Shown piece by piece: positions 27,911 through 37,002 of a DNA stretch of 64,000 bases. The translations under genes were made by a program, and so were the position numbers. Numbering within the stretch: the first letter of the stretch is position 1; each line of letters begins with the position of its first letter. The DNA is from Nostoc sp. ATCC 43529 (lineage in GTDB: Bacteria; Cyanobacteriota; Cyanobacteriia; Cyanobacteriales; Nostocaceae). The notes under the pieces are model-generated. The model saw only the letters and a program-made list of their open reading frames with translations, searched no databases and had not been told where the DNA came from. Location of the stretch: assembly GCA_003326205.1 (NCBI GenBank), contig LWTK01000033.1, positions 1-64,000 on the forward strand, in the 5' to 3' direction.

Positions 27911-28015
27911 CAGTTCAGAAGAAGTCAGAATCCATCAATAGGTAAGCTTGTGTTGCATTTGGCGTTGCACATTTTTTGTGTTGCTGTTAACTGTTGACGG
28001 TTGGCAGTTAACTTC

Positions 28016-28162
28016 AACGTGAATTCGATGTATAGGATTTTGACCTCACCCCCAGCCCCTCTCCTAATAGGAGAGGGGAGTAAAAAGCCTAATTTTTCGT
28101 TACTCTTCCCTCTCCTCGAATCAGAGGGAGGCTGGGTGGGTTTGTCTTGTCGAATTCACGTT
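28016..28162. mobile_element. MITE candidate with inverted repeats and flanking direct repeat
   Basis: The ends AACGTGAATTCGA and TCGAATTCACGTT are perfect 13-bp inverted repeats. TTAACTTCA occurs at both outer edges in direct orientation (28008-28016 and 28161-28169), as a target-site duplication would. Inside is a hairpin (CCCCTCTCCT/AGGAGAGGGG) but no gene. Confidence 0.65.
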
Positions 28163-28221
28163 AACTTCAGCGGTGAACAAACTTAGCTAACGACTATGTA
28201 ATTTAAAAGCCTAATAGCTTA

Positions 28222-28253
28222 GTAGGGTAGCACAGCTAGCTGTGCTACCCTAC
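28222..28253. repeat. 32-bp perfect palindrome
   Basis: GTAGGGTAGCACAGCT is followed directly by its exact reverse complement, with no loop. Strong cruciform or mRNA hairpin; probably a dispersed palindromic repeat. Confidence 0.85.
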
Positions 28254-28430
28254 ACTTCATTGATGTATTGCAAAGATTGTTTGAATTAGGATAATACCGA
28301 TTTTAGATTTTGGATTAAAAACCTTTGGTACAAAGCTGTTCCAATAATTTCCAACAATACTTCCTATCCAAATTTGGTAGAACTTTATTTAGTAACAAGA
28401 ATTACTAATATACGAATAAGCATAGACTGT

Positions 28431-28493
28431 TATGTCTTTTTATATGCACAACTCCCGCCAAGTTGGCATGACGCAACACTAGAGTAACTGCTA
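28431..28493 (+). promoter_or_regulatory. Conserved upstream element, copy A (polysaccharide block A)
   Basis: TATGTCTTTTT (28431-28441), 15 bases, GCCAAGTTGGCATGA (28457-28471), 17 bases, then TGCTA at 28489-28493 region. The same blocks at the same spacing occur at 54088-54150, upstream of the UDP-sugar dehydrogenase gene. The GCCAA-N-TTGGC core is a palindrome and could be a protein-binding site. It lies 425 bp before the CapD-like start. Confidence 0.6.
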
Positions 28494-28895
28494 CAAGATT
28501 GTTAGGAAGATAAAAGATTGAAAGCAAGTTTTAATAGTCCTTGAATCTGACTGTTCGTTGAGTTTAAGTGTTGGTTTTAAAAAATAGGTGTATTTATTTT
28601 GAGCAACAATACTTGTTTGAGGTAAATGATAATCCTCAAAAATATATACTCACTTTTAAACTTGAGAGAGTTAATTTTTTAGACATTAGCTCAGTTAAAG
28701 AAAAAACGCTTACATCTCTCTCAAATCACTACAATTTGCATTTGCAGGGTAATTCTACACTATACAAATCCTTTTCTGGGGATAACGGCTATAGATTGTC
28801 TAATCGAACCGATGATTATTTAGATTATTCTAGAGGTTTTGACAGGCATGAATTTATTATTGTTACTCGTTTCTAATTGGCTGCCTCAAAAAGTA

Positions 28896-30887
28896 ATGAG
28901 CAAATTATTAAATACTTTGCTGAATATCAGAAACAGACATTTATTTGTTTCTGATATGGTTGTTTTTTTAATAACGACTTTGTTAGCTCTAAATCTCTGC
29001 TTAGATGGTAAATTTTACTTTGATGAATATAAAACACAAATAGTAATTAGTACAATAGTTTTTTTAGTAGTAAAACTAACTGTATTATTGAATTTTGGTT
29101 TTTATAGACTTTACTGGCGCTATGCCAGTATTGAAGAACTTTTATATATAATTATACTGATGGGAATTGCGGTATTAATCCAAGCAGTATTCTTTGATGC
29201 GATGGATATTTTAAGAGATTTAGAATTAGATATACTGCCGCGATCGCTACCTTTAATCGATGGTTTACTTTCGTGTATTTTCATTGGAGGACTGCGTTTT
29301 AGTATTCGGATTGTAGAAAGAATTAGCCAGCAACGTCCAGTATTTAATCCCCAAGAACGGGTGTTAATAGTTGGTGCTGGAAATGCTGGAATTTCTTTGG
29401 TACAAGAAATGCAAAGAAATCCGCAATTGGGATTTGATCCTGTTGCTTTTATTGATGACGATCCTCGCAAATTTGGAGCATACATACGTGGAATTCGTGT
29501 AGTTGGCGATCGCTATCAAATTCCTGATGTTTTAAAATCTCTGCAAATCCATAAAGTTATTATTGCTATGCCGACAGTTGCAGGTGCAGTTATTCGAGAA
29601 ATTGTAGATATTTGCAAAGCAACCGGCACTCAAACTAGCACTTTACCAGGTATACATGAAATCCTCAACGGTCGCGTGCGAGTTGACAGCATTAGAGATG
29701 TCAGAATTGAAGATTTGCTCAGACGGGAACCCGTACAAATAGATTTTGAAAAAGTTTCTCAATTTCTTCAAGGTAAAACAGTATTAATCACAGGTTCAGG
29801 TGGCTCAATTGGTAGCGAACTTTGCCGTCAAATTTTTAAATGCAATCCTGCCAAAATGATACTTATCGGACATGGAGAAAACTCTGTGTTCAACATTCAA
29901 CAAGAACTAGAACAACTTGTTCAAGTACTTGAAAATGAAGGCGAATCATCAATTAATCCTACTCAAATTTCTAGCTTTATTGCTGATATTCGCTTCAAAT
30001 CTCGATTGGAACATGCATTTGAAACTTTCCAACCAGATGTAATTTTTCACGCTGCGGCTCATAAACATGTCCCACTAATGGAATTAAATCCAGTAGAAGC
30101 AATCACGAACAATGTAATGGGAACAAAAAATTTACTAGAACTAGCCTTGCAATATGATGTCAAACATTTCGTGATGATTTCTACAGATAAAGCAGTTAAC
30201 CCTACTAATGTAATGGGTGCTAGTAAAAGAGTTGCTGAAATGTTGGTGCTGCAAGCTGCCAGAGAAAGTGGCAAGCCTTATGTCACAGTGCGTTTTGGCA
30301 ACGTTTTAGGTAGTCGAGGTAGTGTGGTTCCCACTTTTAAAAAACAAATTGCAGCAGGCGGCCCAATAACAGTTACTCATCCAGATATTTGTCGTTATTT
30401 CATGACTATTCCCGAAGCAGTTCAACTAGTTTTGCAAGCTGCGGTACTTGGTCGCGGTGGTGAAGTTTTAATGTTGAATATGGGTAAACCTGTAAAAATT
30501 GTTGACTTAGCAAAGGAATTGATTCGGCTTTCCGGATACGAAGTTAACCGAGATATTGAGATTGTATTTACTGGTTTGCGTCCAGGGGAAAAATTATTTG
30601 AGGAATTATTTATTCCTGGCGAAGAATATGAACCAACGGAACACGAAAAACTGTTAGTAGTAAAAAATGCTAGTAAGATTATTCCAGAGAATTTGGATGT
30701 TACGGTAGCAACTTTGTGTCAAGCAGCAGTGAAAAATGATATCAATTTTATTCTGTTTTTACTCGAACAATTAGTGCCAGGATATAAACCCAAACATTTA
30801 GATAATTATGTAGCAGCAAGTATTTGCAGCAATACTTCACTCAGAGTCAAGCCAAACATGAATATACTGGCACAGGTTAAATCTTAA
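28896..30887 (+). CDS. CapD/WbpM-type nucleoside-diphosphate-sugar dehydratase
   Basis: A 663-residue membrane enzyme of the polysaccharide biosynthesis protein CapD family, which makes the keto-deoxy precursor of amino sugars (UDP-GlcNAc 4,6-dehydratase activity in characterised members). Four membrane helices lie at the N-terminus (about 20-140), then a first Rossmann domain (VLIVGAGNAGISLVQEM) and a second catalytic one (VLITGSGGSIGSELCRQIF). The active site reads STDKAVNPTNVMGASK: Met where short-chain dehydrogenases have Tyr, as in WbpM. I start at the ATG at 28896 since the upstream extension is out of family. First gene of block A, 53 bp before the next. Confidence 0.92.
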   Translation: MSKLLNTLLNIRNRHLFVSDMVVFLITTLLALNLCLDGKFYFDEYKTQIVISTIVFLVVKLTVLLNFGFYRLYWRYASIEELLYIIILMGIAVLIQAVFFDAMDILRDLELDILPRSLPLIDGLLSCIFIGGLRFSIRIVERISQQRPVFNPQERVLIVGAGNAGISLVQEMQRNPQLGFDPVAFIDDDPRKFGAYIRGIRVVGDRYQIPDVLKSLQIHKVIIAMPTVAGAVIREIVDICKATGTQTSTLPGIHEILNGRVRVDSIRDVRIEDLLRREPVQIDFEKVSQFLQGKTVLITGSGGSIGSELCRQIFKCNPAKMILIGHGENSVFNIQQELEQLVQVLENEGESSINPTQISSFIADIRFKSRLEHAFETFQPDVIFHAAAHKHVPLMELNPVEAITNNVMGTKNLLELALQYDVKHFVMISTDKAVNPTNVMGASKRVAEMLVLQAARESGKPYVTVRFGNVLGSRGSVVPTFKKQIAAGGPITVTHPDICRYFMTIPEAVQLVLQAAVLGRGGEVLMLNMGKPVKIVDLAKELIRLSGYEVNRDIEIVFTGLRPGEKLFEELFIPGEEYEPTEHEKLLVVKNASKIIPENLDVTVATLCQAAVKNDINFILFLLEQLVPGYKPKHLDNYVAASICSNTSLRVKPNMNILAQVKS

Positions 30888-30940
30888 ACAACGTCATCAA
30901 CTTAAGTAATTTAGCATCTACCTTAATTGCAAGAATAAAT

Positions 30941-31927
30941 ATGTACAAAAGCTCTAATTTCAATAGCATTTCGCAGGTATTTACTAAAGTCTCTAGGGTT
31001 AATAATAGATATTTGGCTGGAATTAAAAATATCGCCAAGATTTTTGTCACTAGAAGAAGTGAGTGGTCAATTGGAATTTATATAGGGGAATCTCCTTTTG
31101 ATTTGGTTTCTCCAGACACAATTATTAACCCAGTATTGACTGCGAAGGACATAACAGATGTCCCAGCACACTTTGTTGCTGACCCATTTATGGTTCGTGA
31201 AAACGGCATTTGGTATATGTTCTTTGAAGTGTTGAATGGTCTACAAAATAAAGGAGTAATAGGACTGGCAACTAGCAGTGATGCATACAACTGGAATTAC
31301 CAAAAAATTGTACTTGATGAACCGTTTCATTTATCTTATCCGTATGTATTCAAATTTCAAAATGACTATTATCTGATTCCAGAAACTTCTGAAGCTAGTT
31401 CTATTCGTTTATACAAAGCAATTAATTTTCCAACACAATGGTCTTACGTCAAAAGTTTATTAACCCAAAGTGACTTTGCAGATACTAGTATTTTTCAACA
31501 CAATAATCTTTGGTGGTTATTAACTGCAACATCAGAATCAAGAAATACATTACGTCTTTATTATTCTGAAGATTTAATGGATGGTTGGGTTGAACATCCG
31601 AAAAGTCCTGTAATTCAGGGAAATAAAAGTATAGCAAGGCCAGCGGGTAGAGTTATAGTATTCGATGACAAAATTGTGAGATATACCCAGGATTGTGAGC
31701 GAATATATGGCCATCAAGTTCGAGGGTTTGAAATAACTGAATTGACAACAACGAGTTATAAAGAGAAAGAAGTTAAAAATAATCCAGTTATTAAAGCTAG
31801 TGGAATCGGTTGGAATCAAATAGGTATGCACCATATTGATGCTCACCAAATTGATAAAAAGAAATGGGTTGCATGTGTGGATGGAAAGCGTTATCGATTA
31901 GTTTTTGAGCCAAGATTCAATAAGTGA
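30941..31927 (+). CDS. GINT1-like beta-propeller protein
   Basis: A 328-residue protein resembling the N-terminal domain of plant glucosamine inositolphosphorylceramide transferase 1, also found in bacterial polysaccharide clusters, with a five-bladed propeller of GH43-like shape. Marks are HFVADPFMVRENGIWYMFFE, then GVIGLATSSDAYNW, HLSYPYVFKFQNDYYLIPET, and WWLLTATSE. The DPF/YxFFE and YPYVF segments are the metal/substrate end of propellers. The plant enzyme is a glycosyltransferase, but the activity of the bacterial domain alone is not established. In the operon it sits between the dehydratase and a FemAB-like gene. Confidence 0.7.
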   Translation: MYKSSNFNSISQVFTKVSRVNNRYLAGIKNIAKIFVTRRSEWSIGIYIGESPFDLVSPDTIINPVLTAKDITDVPAHFVADPFMVRENGIWYMFFEVLNGLQNKGVIGLATSSDAYNWNYQKIVLDEPFHLSYPYVFKFQNDYYLIPETSEASSIRLYKAINFPTQWSYVKSLLTQSDFADTSIFQHNNLWWLLTATSESRNTLRLYYSEDLMDGWVEHPKSPVIQGNKSIARPAGRVIVFDDKIVRYTQDCERIYGHQVRGFEITELTTTSYKEKEVKNNPVIKASGIGWNQIGMHHIDAHQIDKKKWVACVDGKRYRLVFEPRFNK

Positions 31928-31949
31928 AAGTTTGGTAAAAGTAATTTGA

Positions 31950-32105
31950 TTTGTGAAATTTTTTACGAACCGCACAGACGCAGCGGAAAGTCTGAGCGGA
32001 GGTTTCCTCCGTACACCGAAGGGGTTGCCGCAGGCATCAGTTAGCGCAGCGTTAGCGACGTAGGAGCGTCACTTTCCAAGACAGAGGGCGCGGAGAGAAG
32101 AAGAT
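31950..32105. repeat. Dispersed repeat with small hairpins
   Basis: The gap in block A begins with TTTTTTACGAACCGC, the reverse complement of GCGGTTCGTAAAAAA at 58094, and contains CGGAGG/CCTCCG (about 32000) and GCGCAGCGTTAGCG palindromic pieces typical of Nostoc dispersed repeats. No gene. Confidence 0.7.
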
Positions 32106-32152
32106 GCGGTCGATCAAATTTTAATGAGTTTATTTGAATAAAATAGCGAGGA

Positions 32153-33031
32153 ATGGAAAAGATGTTAATTGTTACAAAGAAGTTTATCTTTTCAGTGGGA
32201 GAAGTCTGGTTTGATGAAAATTCAGAAGAATTAAGCAATGTCGATGTAGTGCATTATAGGCAATTGTTATATCCCATTAAAGGCGGTCAGTCTGATGAAT
32301 TCTACACAAGATTGATTGATTTAACTACAAGCCATGATGAACTTTGGGAATGTATCAGCAGTAATGATAGATACAAAATTAGACGAGCAGAGCAAAAAGA
32401 CCATATTATTTATGAATATTGGGAGAAAATTGATTCTAATACTCTCGATGAATTTTCAGATTTTTATGATTCATTTGCTTTGCAGAAAGGTTTGACTAAA
32501 ATTAACAGAGTTCAACTAAAAAATCGTGCCGATGCTGGTGTAATTGATATTTCACGAGTTAAGTTAAATGGTGAATCTTTAGTTTGGCATGTTTATTATC
32601 GGACTAAAAATAGAGTTCGTCTTTTACATTCTGCATCTTTGAAAAAGAATGATGATACTTCTTATCAATCGATTTTGGGACGAGCAAATCGTTACCATCA
32701 CTGGCAAGACATTGTGAGATTTAAGAATTTAGGTATTTTCACTTATGATTTTGGTGGTTGGTATACCGGAAATACAGATCGGGAAAAATTAGGTATTAAT
32801 CAATTCAAAGAAAAGTTTGGTGGAGAAGTTGTCAAGAATTTTAACTGTGTTTATGGAATTACTTTGAAGGGGAAATTATATTTACATTTGCTGAATATAT
32901 ATATGAGGTTATCCCAATTATCTTTACTGCGTAAATCTTACTTTTTATCTCACACACCAACACACTCGAAAGTCGAAGCACCAGCTTCCAGCGAACCAGA
33001 ATTTTCAATACCAGAAGCGCAGAGAGAGTGA
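32153..33031 (+). CDS. FemAB/GNAT-like acyltransferase
   Basis: A 292-residue protein with a GNAT-like double fold reminiscent of FemAB enzymes. Supporting blocks are WECISSNDRYKIRRAEQKD (the R-x-x-I-R-R turn), FYDSFALQKGL, and ESLVWHVYYRTKNRVRLLHS with a later DFGGWYTGNTD and INQFKEKFGGEVVKNF, the F-K-x-x-F-G acyl-binding end. Such enzymes add acyl or aminoacyl groups to sugars or peptides. Two ATGs (32153 and 32162) are possible; GAGGA lies just upstream of the first. It follows the GINT1-like gene and precedes the flippase by 3 bp, so it belongs to the polysaccharide operon. Confidence 0.65.
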   Translation: MEKMLIVTKKFIFSVGEVWFDENSEELSNVDVVHYRQLLYPIKGGQSDEFYTRLIDLTTSHDELWECISSNDRYKIRRAEQKDHIIYEYWEKIDSNTLDEFSDFYDSFALQKGLTKINRVQLKNRADAGVIDISRVKLNGESLVWHVYYRTKNRVRLLHSASLKKNDDTSYQSILGRANRYHHWQDIVRFKNLGIFTYDFGGWYTGNTDREKLGINQFKEKFGGEVVKNFNCVYGITLKGKLYLHLLNIYMRLSQLSLLRKSYFLSHTPTHSKVEAPASSEPEFSIPEAQRE

Positions 33032-33034
33032 GAA

Positions 33035-34396
33035 ATGCAAAGCTTAGTTAATCGCTGGAAGAAGCTGACAAGTGGCTCTGTTAATCGCCAAATTTTTGGT
33101 GCGGCGATGATAGTTGGTTTATTGACAGCGTTAGTTAAAGTGGCGGCTGTTGGTAAAGAATTAGTTACTGCTCAAAGGTTTGGCACCGGGGATGACATAG
33201 ATGCTTTTTTTATTGCTTTGCTGATTCCTTCTTTTATTATTAATGTCATCGCTGGTTCTTTTAATACTGCTCTCATACCTACTTATATGCAGGTACGAGA
33301 GCAGGAAGGTACAAAAGCTGCTCAAAAACTTTTATGTGGAGCCACAACTAGCGGCTTGGGACTGTTAGGAATTACAACAATATTGATGGTAGTCCTAGCA
33401 CCTTTTTATTTACCACGAATTGCGGCTGGATTTAGTTCTGAAAAATTAGAGCTAACTTTTCATTTGCTTTGCGCGATCGCACCTTTTATTCTCTTAAGTG
33501 GAATAATTGTTATCTGGGGTGCTGTGTTGAATGCAGGAGAGCGTTTTGCTTTAGCAGCATTCTCACCAATTATTACTCCAACTGTTACCGTCGTATTACT
33601 TTTAACGCTCAAATATTGGGGTATTTTCGCTTTAGCTGCTGGCTTAGTCTGCGGTGCAGCACTAGAAATCATTCTGTTAGGAATAGCACTGCACCGACAA
33701 GGCATTTCATGGCTTCCCAAATGGTATGGATTTGATAATAATCTGCGTCAAGTTGTTCGCCAGTATTTCCCCATGATTGCAGGGGGACTTTTAATGTGTA
33801 GTACAAATTTGGTAGATCAATCTATGGCAGCAATGTTGTTACCTGGTAGTGTAGCAGCACTCAACTACGGTAACAAAGTAATAGCATTTCCCATGTCTCT
33901 GGCTACTACAGCATTGAGTACTGCTGTGATTCCTTATTTTTCTAAAATGATAGCTGCTAACAATTGGATAGAAACGCGTCGCACGCTTAAGCGATATATA
34001 CAAATCATCTTTGTCACAACTATTCTACTGTCAGCATTCTTATTTCTATTTTCTGAATCTATAGTCAGAATACTCTTTCAAAGAGGTTCATTTACGGCTG
34101 ATGATACTCGTTTAGTAGCTCAAATTCAAAATTGTTTTGCTCTGCAAATTCCTTTTCACGTAGCAGGAATTTTGGTTGTACGTTTAATTTCAGCAATGCA
34201 AGCCAATCATATATTAATGTGGGCTTCTGGCTACAATCTCATCAACAATATTGTCTTAAACTATTTATTTCTCCGCTATTTTGGCGTTGCAGGTATCGCT
34301 CTATCAACAGCCTGTGTTTCTGCCTTAGCATTCTTATTTTTATCATACTTCGCTCATAAACAACTCAAACAAAAGTCTCCTACACTCACAACCTAA
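33035..34396 (+). CDS. MurJ/Wzx-type lipid-linked oligosaccharide flippase
   Basis: A 453-residue multi-spanning protein of the MOP superfamily, closest in look to the MurJ/MviN branch: FGTGDDIDAFFIALLIPSFI, GSFNTALIPTYMQVREQEG, and VALNYGNKV-type segment (VAALNYGNKVIAFPMSLATT), then LFQRGSFTADDT. About 12-14 membrane helices. MurJ flips lipid II; in this setting, between glycosyltransferases and Wzy, export of the polysaccharide repeat unit is likelier. Starts 3 bp after the preceding stop, so coupled. Confidence 0.88.
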   Translation: MQSLVNRWKKLTSGSVNRQIFGAAMIVGLLTALVKVAAVGKELVTAQRFGTGDDIDAFFIALLIPSFIINVIAGSFNTALIPTYMQVREQEGTKAAQKLLCGATTSGLGLLGITTILMVVLAPFYLPRIAAGFSSEKLELTFHLLCAIAPFILLSGIIVIWGAVLNAGERFALAAFSPIITPTVTVVLLLTLKYWGIFALAAGLVCGAALEIILLGIALHRQGISWLPKWYGFDNNLRQVVRQYFPMIAGGLLMCSTNLVDQSMAAMLLPGSVAALNYGNKVIAFPMSLATTALSTAVIPYFSKMIAANNWIETRRTLKRYIQIIFVTTILLSAFLFLFSESIVRILFQRGSFTADDTRLVAQIQNCFALQIPFHVAGILVVRLISAMQANHILMWASGYNLINNIVLNYLFLRYFGVAGIALSTACVSALAFLFLSYFAHKQLKQKSPTLTT

Positions 34397-34446
34397 TTTT
34401 CAAATCTCTCTTCTGTGCGCCTTGTGTATGATTTTATTTGCATAAC

Positions 34447-35592
34447 ATGAAAATAACATTAATTATTAATTCCCTTACCTATGGTGGTGCTGAACGTATT
34501 ATGTCAATCATGGCAAATTACTGGTCAGCTAAAGGATGGAAAATTACTCTATTAACATTTGATGACAATGAAATACCTGACTTTCCTTTAGACTCTGATA
34601 TAAATTACATTCCTTTGGGTATAGCTGAAAAATCTCGCAATGCAATAATTGGCATTTGGAATAATTCAAAACGAATCCGAATTCTACGATATGCAATTAT
34701 TAATAGCAATCCAGATGTTGTAATTAGCTTCATGTCTAAAGTTAATATCACTACTCTATTAGCAACGCGGTGGTTGAACATCCCAGTAATAGTTTCTGAA
34801 CGTAGTAATCCCGAAAAAAGCTATTTAGGTTGGAATTGGCAGCAACTAAGAAAATTTACTTATTTATTTGCAGATAAAATTGTTTTTCAAACTCAGCGAG
34901 CAAGAGATTATTTTCCTGTAAACCTGCAAAATAAGAGTTGTATTATTCCAAATATGGTTGTATTGCCACCAATAAAAAAGCAATCATCAGACAAATTTTC
35001 AACCAAGCGATCGCTCATTGCTATGGGACGTTTTGTACCAGAAAAAGGCTTTGATTTATTACTACAAGCTTTTGCCAAACTAAAAGATAATTATCCAGAA
35101 TGGACATTGACTATATTAGGAGACGGAAAACTACGTCCAGAATTAGAATCTTTGCGTAACGAACTCGGATTAAGCGATCGGGTTTATTTTCCAGGGATGG
35201 TAAATGACACTTATACTTTTCTACAGCAAGCAGATATTTTTATTATGTCTTCCCGATTTGAAGGTTTTCCAAATGCTATTTGTGAAGCAATGGCATGTGG
35301 TTTACCAGTTATATCCACAGATTGTCCTAGTGGGCCGCGAGAAATTATTCGTGATGGAATAGATGGTATTTTGGTTCCCAATGAAGATGTTTCAGCATTA
35401 GCCGCAGCAATAGAAAGGCTGATATCTAACGAACAAGAACGCAATTCTTTAGCTGCTCACGCGCCAGAAATAACCGAACGATTTAGCGTCAAAAAAATCA
35501 TGGAAATGTGGGAAGACGTGTTAGTTCAAGTTATTGAAAAAGAATTCAGGAGTCAAGAGTCAGAATTCAGAATCAAAAGCAGCAATATTTAG
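34447..35592 (+). CDS. Glycosyltransferase, GT4 family
   Basis: A 381-residue GT-B retaining glycosyltransferase. The donor-binding half has SDKFSTKRSLIAMGRFVPEK and the signature E-x7-E region SSRFEGFPNAICEAMACGLP, then STDCPSGPREII and DGIDGILVPNEDVSAL. The N-terminal acceptor half begins MKITLIINSLTYGGAERI, the glycine-rich turn. Start ATG at 34447 instead of a TTG three codons earlier. The donor and acceptor sugars cannot be told. Part of block A, 42-bp gap upstream. Confidence 0.93.
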   Translation: MKITLIINSLTYGGAERIMSIMANYWSAKGWKITLLTFDDNEIPDFPLDSDINYIPLGIAEKSRNAIIGIWNNSKRIRILRYAIINSNPDVVISFMSKVNITTLLATRWLNIPVIVSERSNPEKSYLGWNWQQLRKFTYLFADKIVFQTQRARDYFPVNLQNKSCIIPNMVVLPPIKKQSSDKFSTKRSLIAMGRFVPEKGFDLLLQAFAKLKDNYPEWTLTILGDGKLRPELESLRNELGLSDRVYFPGMVNDTYTFLQQADIFIMSSRFEGFPNAICEAMACGLPVISTDCPSGPREIIRDGIDGILVPNEDVSALAAAIERLISNEQERNSLAAHAPEITERFSVKKIMEMWEDVLVQVIEKEFRSQESEFRIKSSNI

Positions 35593-35673
35593 ATAATTCA
35601 ATACGACAATAAAATATATTTCTTACTTGTGGCATACTTGGCAGTTACTTTTTTCATAACCAAATATTTAACA

Positions 35674-37002
35674 ATGAATATCCGGAAACATCTTTACTTC
35701 AGTTATGCTTATTGTCGAAAATACAATTTTCCCCAACTCTATAATAAATTTCTCAAAGAAAGTTCATCTAATATTTCCATTGATACCACTAGAAAGTTAC
35801 TAACTAAACTCCTACTTCACTGCCAAAAATCTGTTCCATACTATGCAAAATTAATGAATAATCTCTCCACTCAGGAAATTATTCACCAAAAGCCAGAGCT
35901 ATATCTTGAGAAATTACCAATTCTCACAAAAGATATTATTCGTGCCGACTTTGAAGAACTAAAATCTACAGATTTACAACAGCGCCAGTGGTATTTCAAT
36001 ACATCAGGTGGTTCAACAGGAGAACCAATTATTTTAATTCAAGATGCTGAATATAACGACAAATCTACAGCAATTAGCTTACTTTTTTCTTATTTAGTTG
36101 GGCGAGAATTAGGAGAACCAGAAGTACGTTTATGGGGTTCCGAAAAAGATATTTTTGGTGGCACGATGGGATGGAAGGCAACCTTTTTTAATTTTTGCAG
36201 AAATACTACATATATGAATGCCTTTCAGATGACTCCTCAAAGAATGAGGTATTTTTTGAAATTACTGAATAAAAAACGACCAAAATTAATTGTTGCCTAC
36301 GCTCAAGCCATTTATGAACTAGCAAAATTTGCTGAAGATGAAAAAATTACACTTGTTCCTCAAAAAGCAATCATAACTTCTGCTGGGACACTTTATGCTT
36401 GGATGCGGCAGAAGATTGAGACTGTATTTCAGTGTAAAGTATTTAATCGCTATGGTTCTAGAGAAGTCAGCGATATCGCTTGTGAAAAACCAGGAGAGCA
36501 AGGATTATGGGTAGCTCCTTGGGGTAATTATATTGAGATTGTAGATGATGACAATAATCCTGTACCGCCAGGAGTTGAAGGTAATATTTTGATTACTTCT
36601 CTAACCAATTTTGCTATGCCATTGATTCGTTATAAAATTGGCGATCGCGGCACTTTATCTCCTGAATATAAATCTGGACAAATACTTCAACAAGTTTCTG
36701 GTAGAAATGTTGATATCTTTAAAACTCAAAGCGGAACTTTAATTGATGGGGAATATTTTACTCATCTTCTATACTTCAAAGATTGGGTACATAAATTTCA
36801 AATTATTCAAAAAAGCTACCTAGAAATCACCATCAAAATTATTAAATCTAATTCTGATTATCTCACTGAAGAACTTGATGATATTGTTGCCAAGTGCAAG
36901 CTGATGATGGGCAAAGATTGTGTAGTTAATTTTGAATTTGTCAATCATATTCCTGTAACTAACTCTGGTAAATACCGCTACACAATTTCTGAGGTAATTT
37001 AA
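35674..37002 (+). CDS. CapK-like phenylacetate-CoA ligase family protein
   Basis: A 442-residue adenylate-forming enzyme of the PaaK/CapK group. P-loop-like TSGGSTGEPI follows WYFNTSGGSTG, and VFNRYGSREVSDIACE and TNFAMPLIRYKIGDRG are the conserved A5/A7 motifs. CapK-like members sit in capsule clusters and are thought to activate an acid for attachment to the polymer, though activity is mostly unproven. I start at ATG 35674 (MNIRKHLYF). The next gene begins at the base right after its stop codon, showing an operon. Confidence 0.88.
   Translation: MNIRKHLYFSYAYCRKYNFPQLYNKFLKESSSNISIDTTRKLLTKLLLHCQKSVPYYAKLMNNLSTQEIIHQKPELYLEKLPILTKDIIRADFEELKSTDLQQRQWYFNTSGGSTGEPIILIQDAEYNDKSTAISLLFSYLVGRELGEPEVRLWGSEKDIFGGTMGWKATFFNFCRNTTYMNAFQMTPQRMRYFLKLLNKKRPKLIVAYAQAIYELAKFAEDEKITLVPQKAIITSAGTLYAWMRQKIETVFQCKVFNRYGSREVSDIACEKPGEQGLWVAPWGNYIEIVDDDNNPVPPGVEGNILITSLTNFAMPLIRYKIGDRGTLSPEYKSGQILQQVSGRNVDIFKTQSGTLIDGEYFTHLLYFKDWVHKFQIIQKSYLEITIKIIKSNSDYLTEELDDIVAKCKLMMGKDCVVNFEFVNHIPVTNSGKYRYTISEVI

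Larger units (their letters stand above)
27911..28895. other. 985-bp leader region of polysaccharide block A
   Basis: Between ilvN and the CapD-like gene. It contains a MITE-like element (28016-28162), a 32-bp perfect palindrome (28222-28253), and the conserved element at 28431-28493 shared with block B. A weak 102-codon open frame (28568-28876) overlaps the next gene and does not look real. Confidence 0.65.

Noticed and set aside
28568..28876. 102-codon frame before the CapD-like gene
   Set aside because: Weak start, overlaps the next gene region, no recognisable features; more likely part of a leader.
33035..34396. True MurJ of peptidoglycan synthesis
   Set aside because: Sequence resembles MurJ, but the operon is polysaccharide synthesis; a Wzx-like role is likelier. 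Kept as an alternative only.
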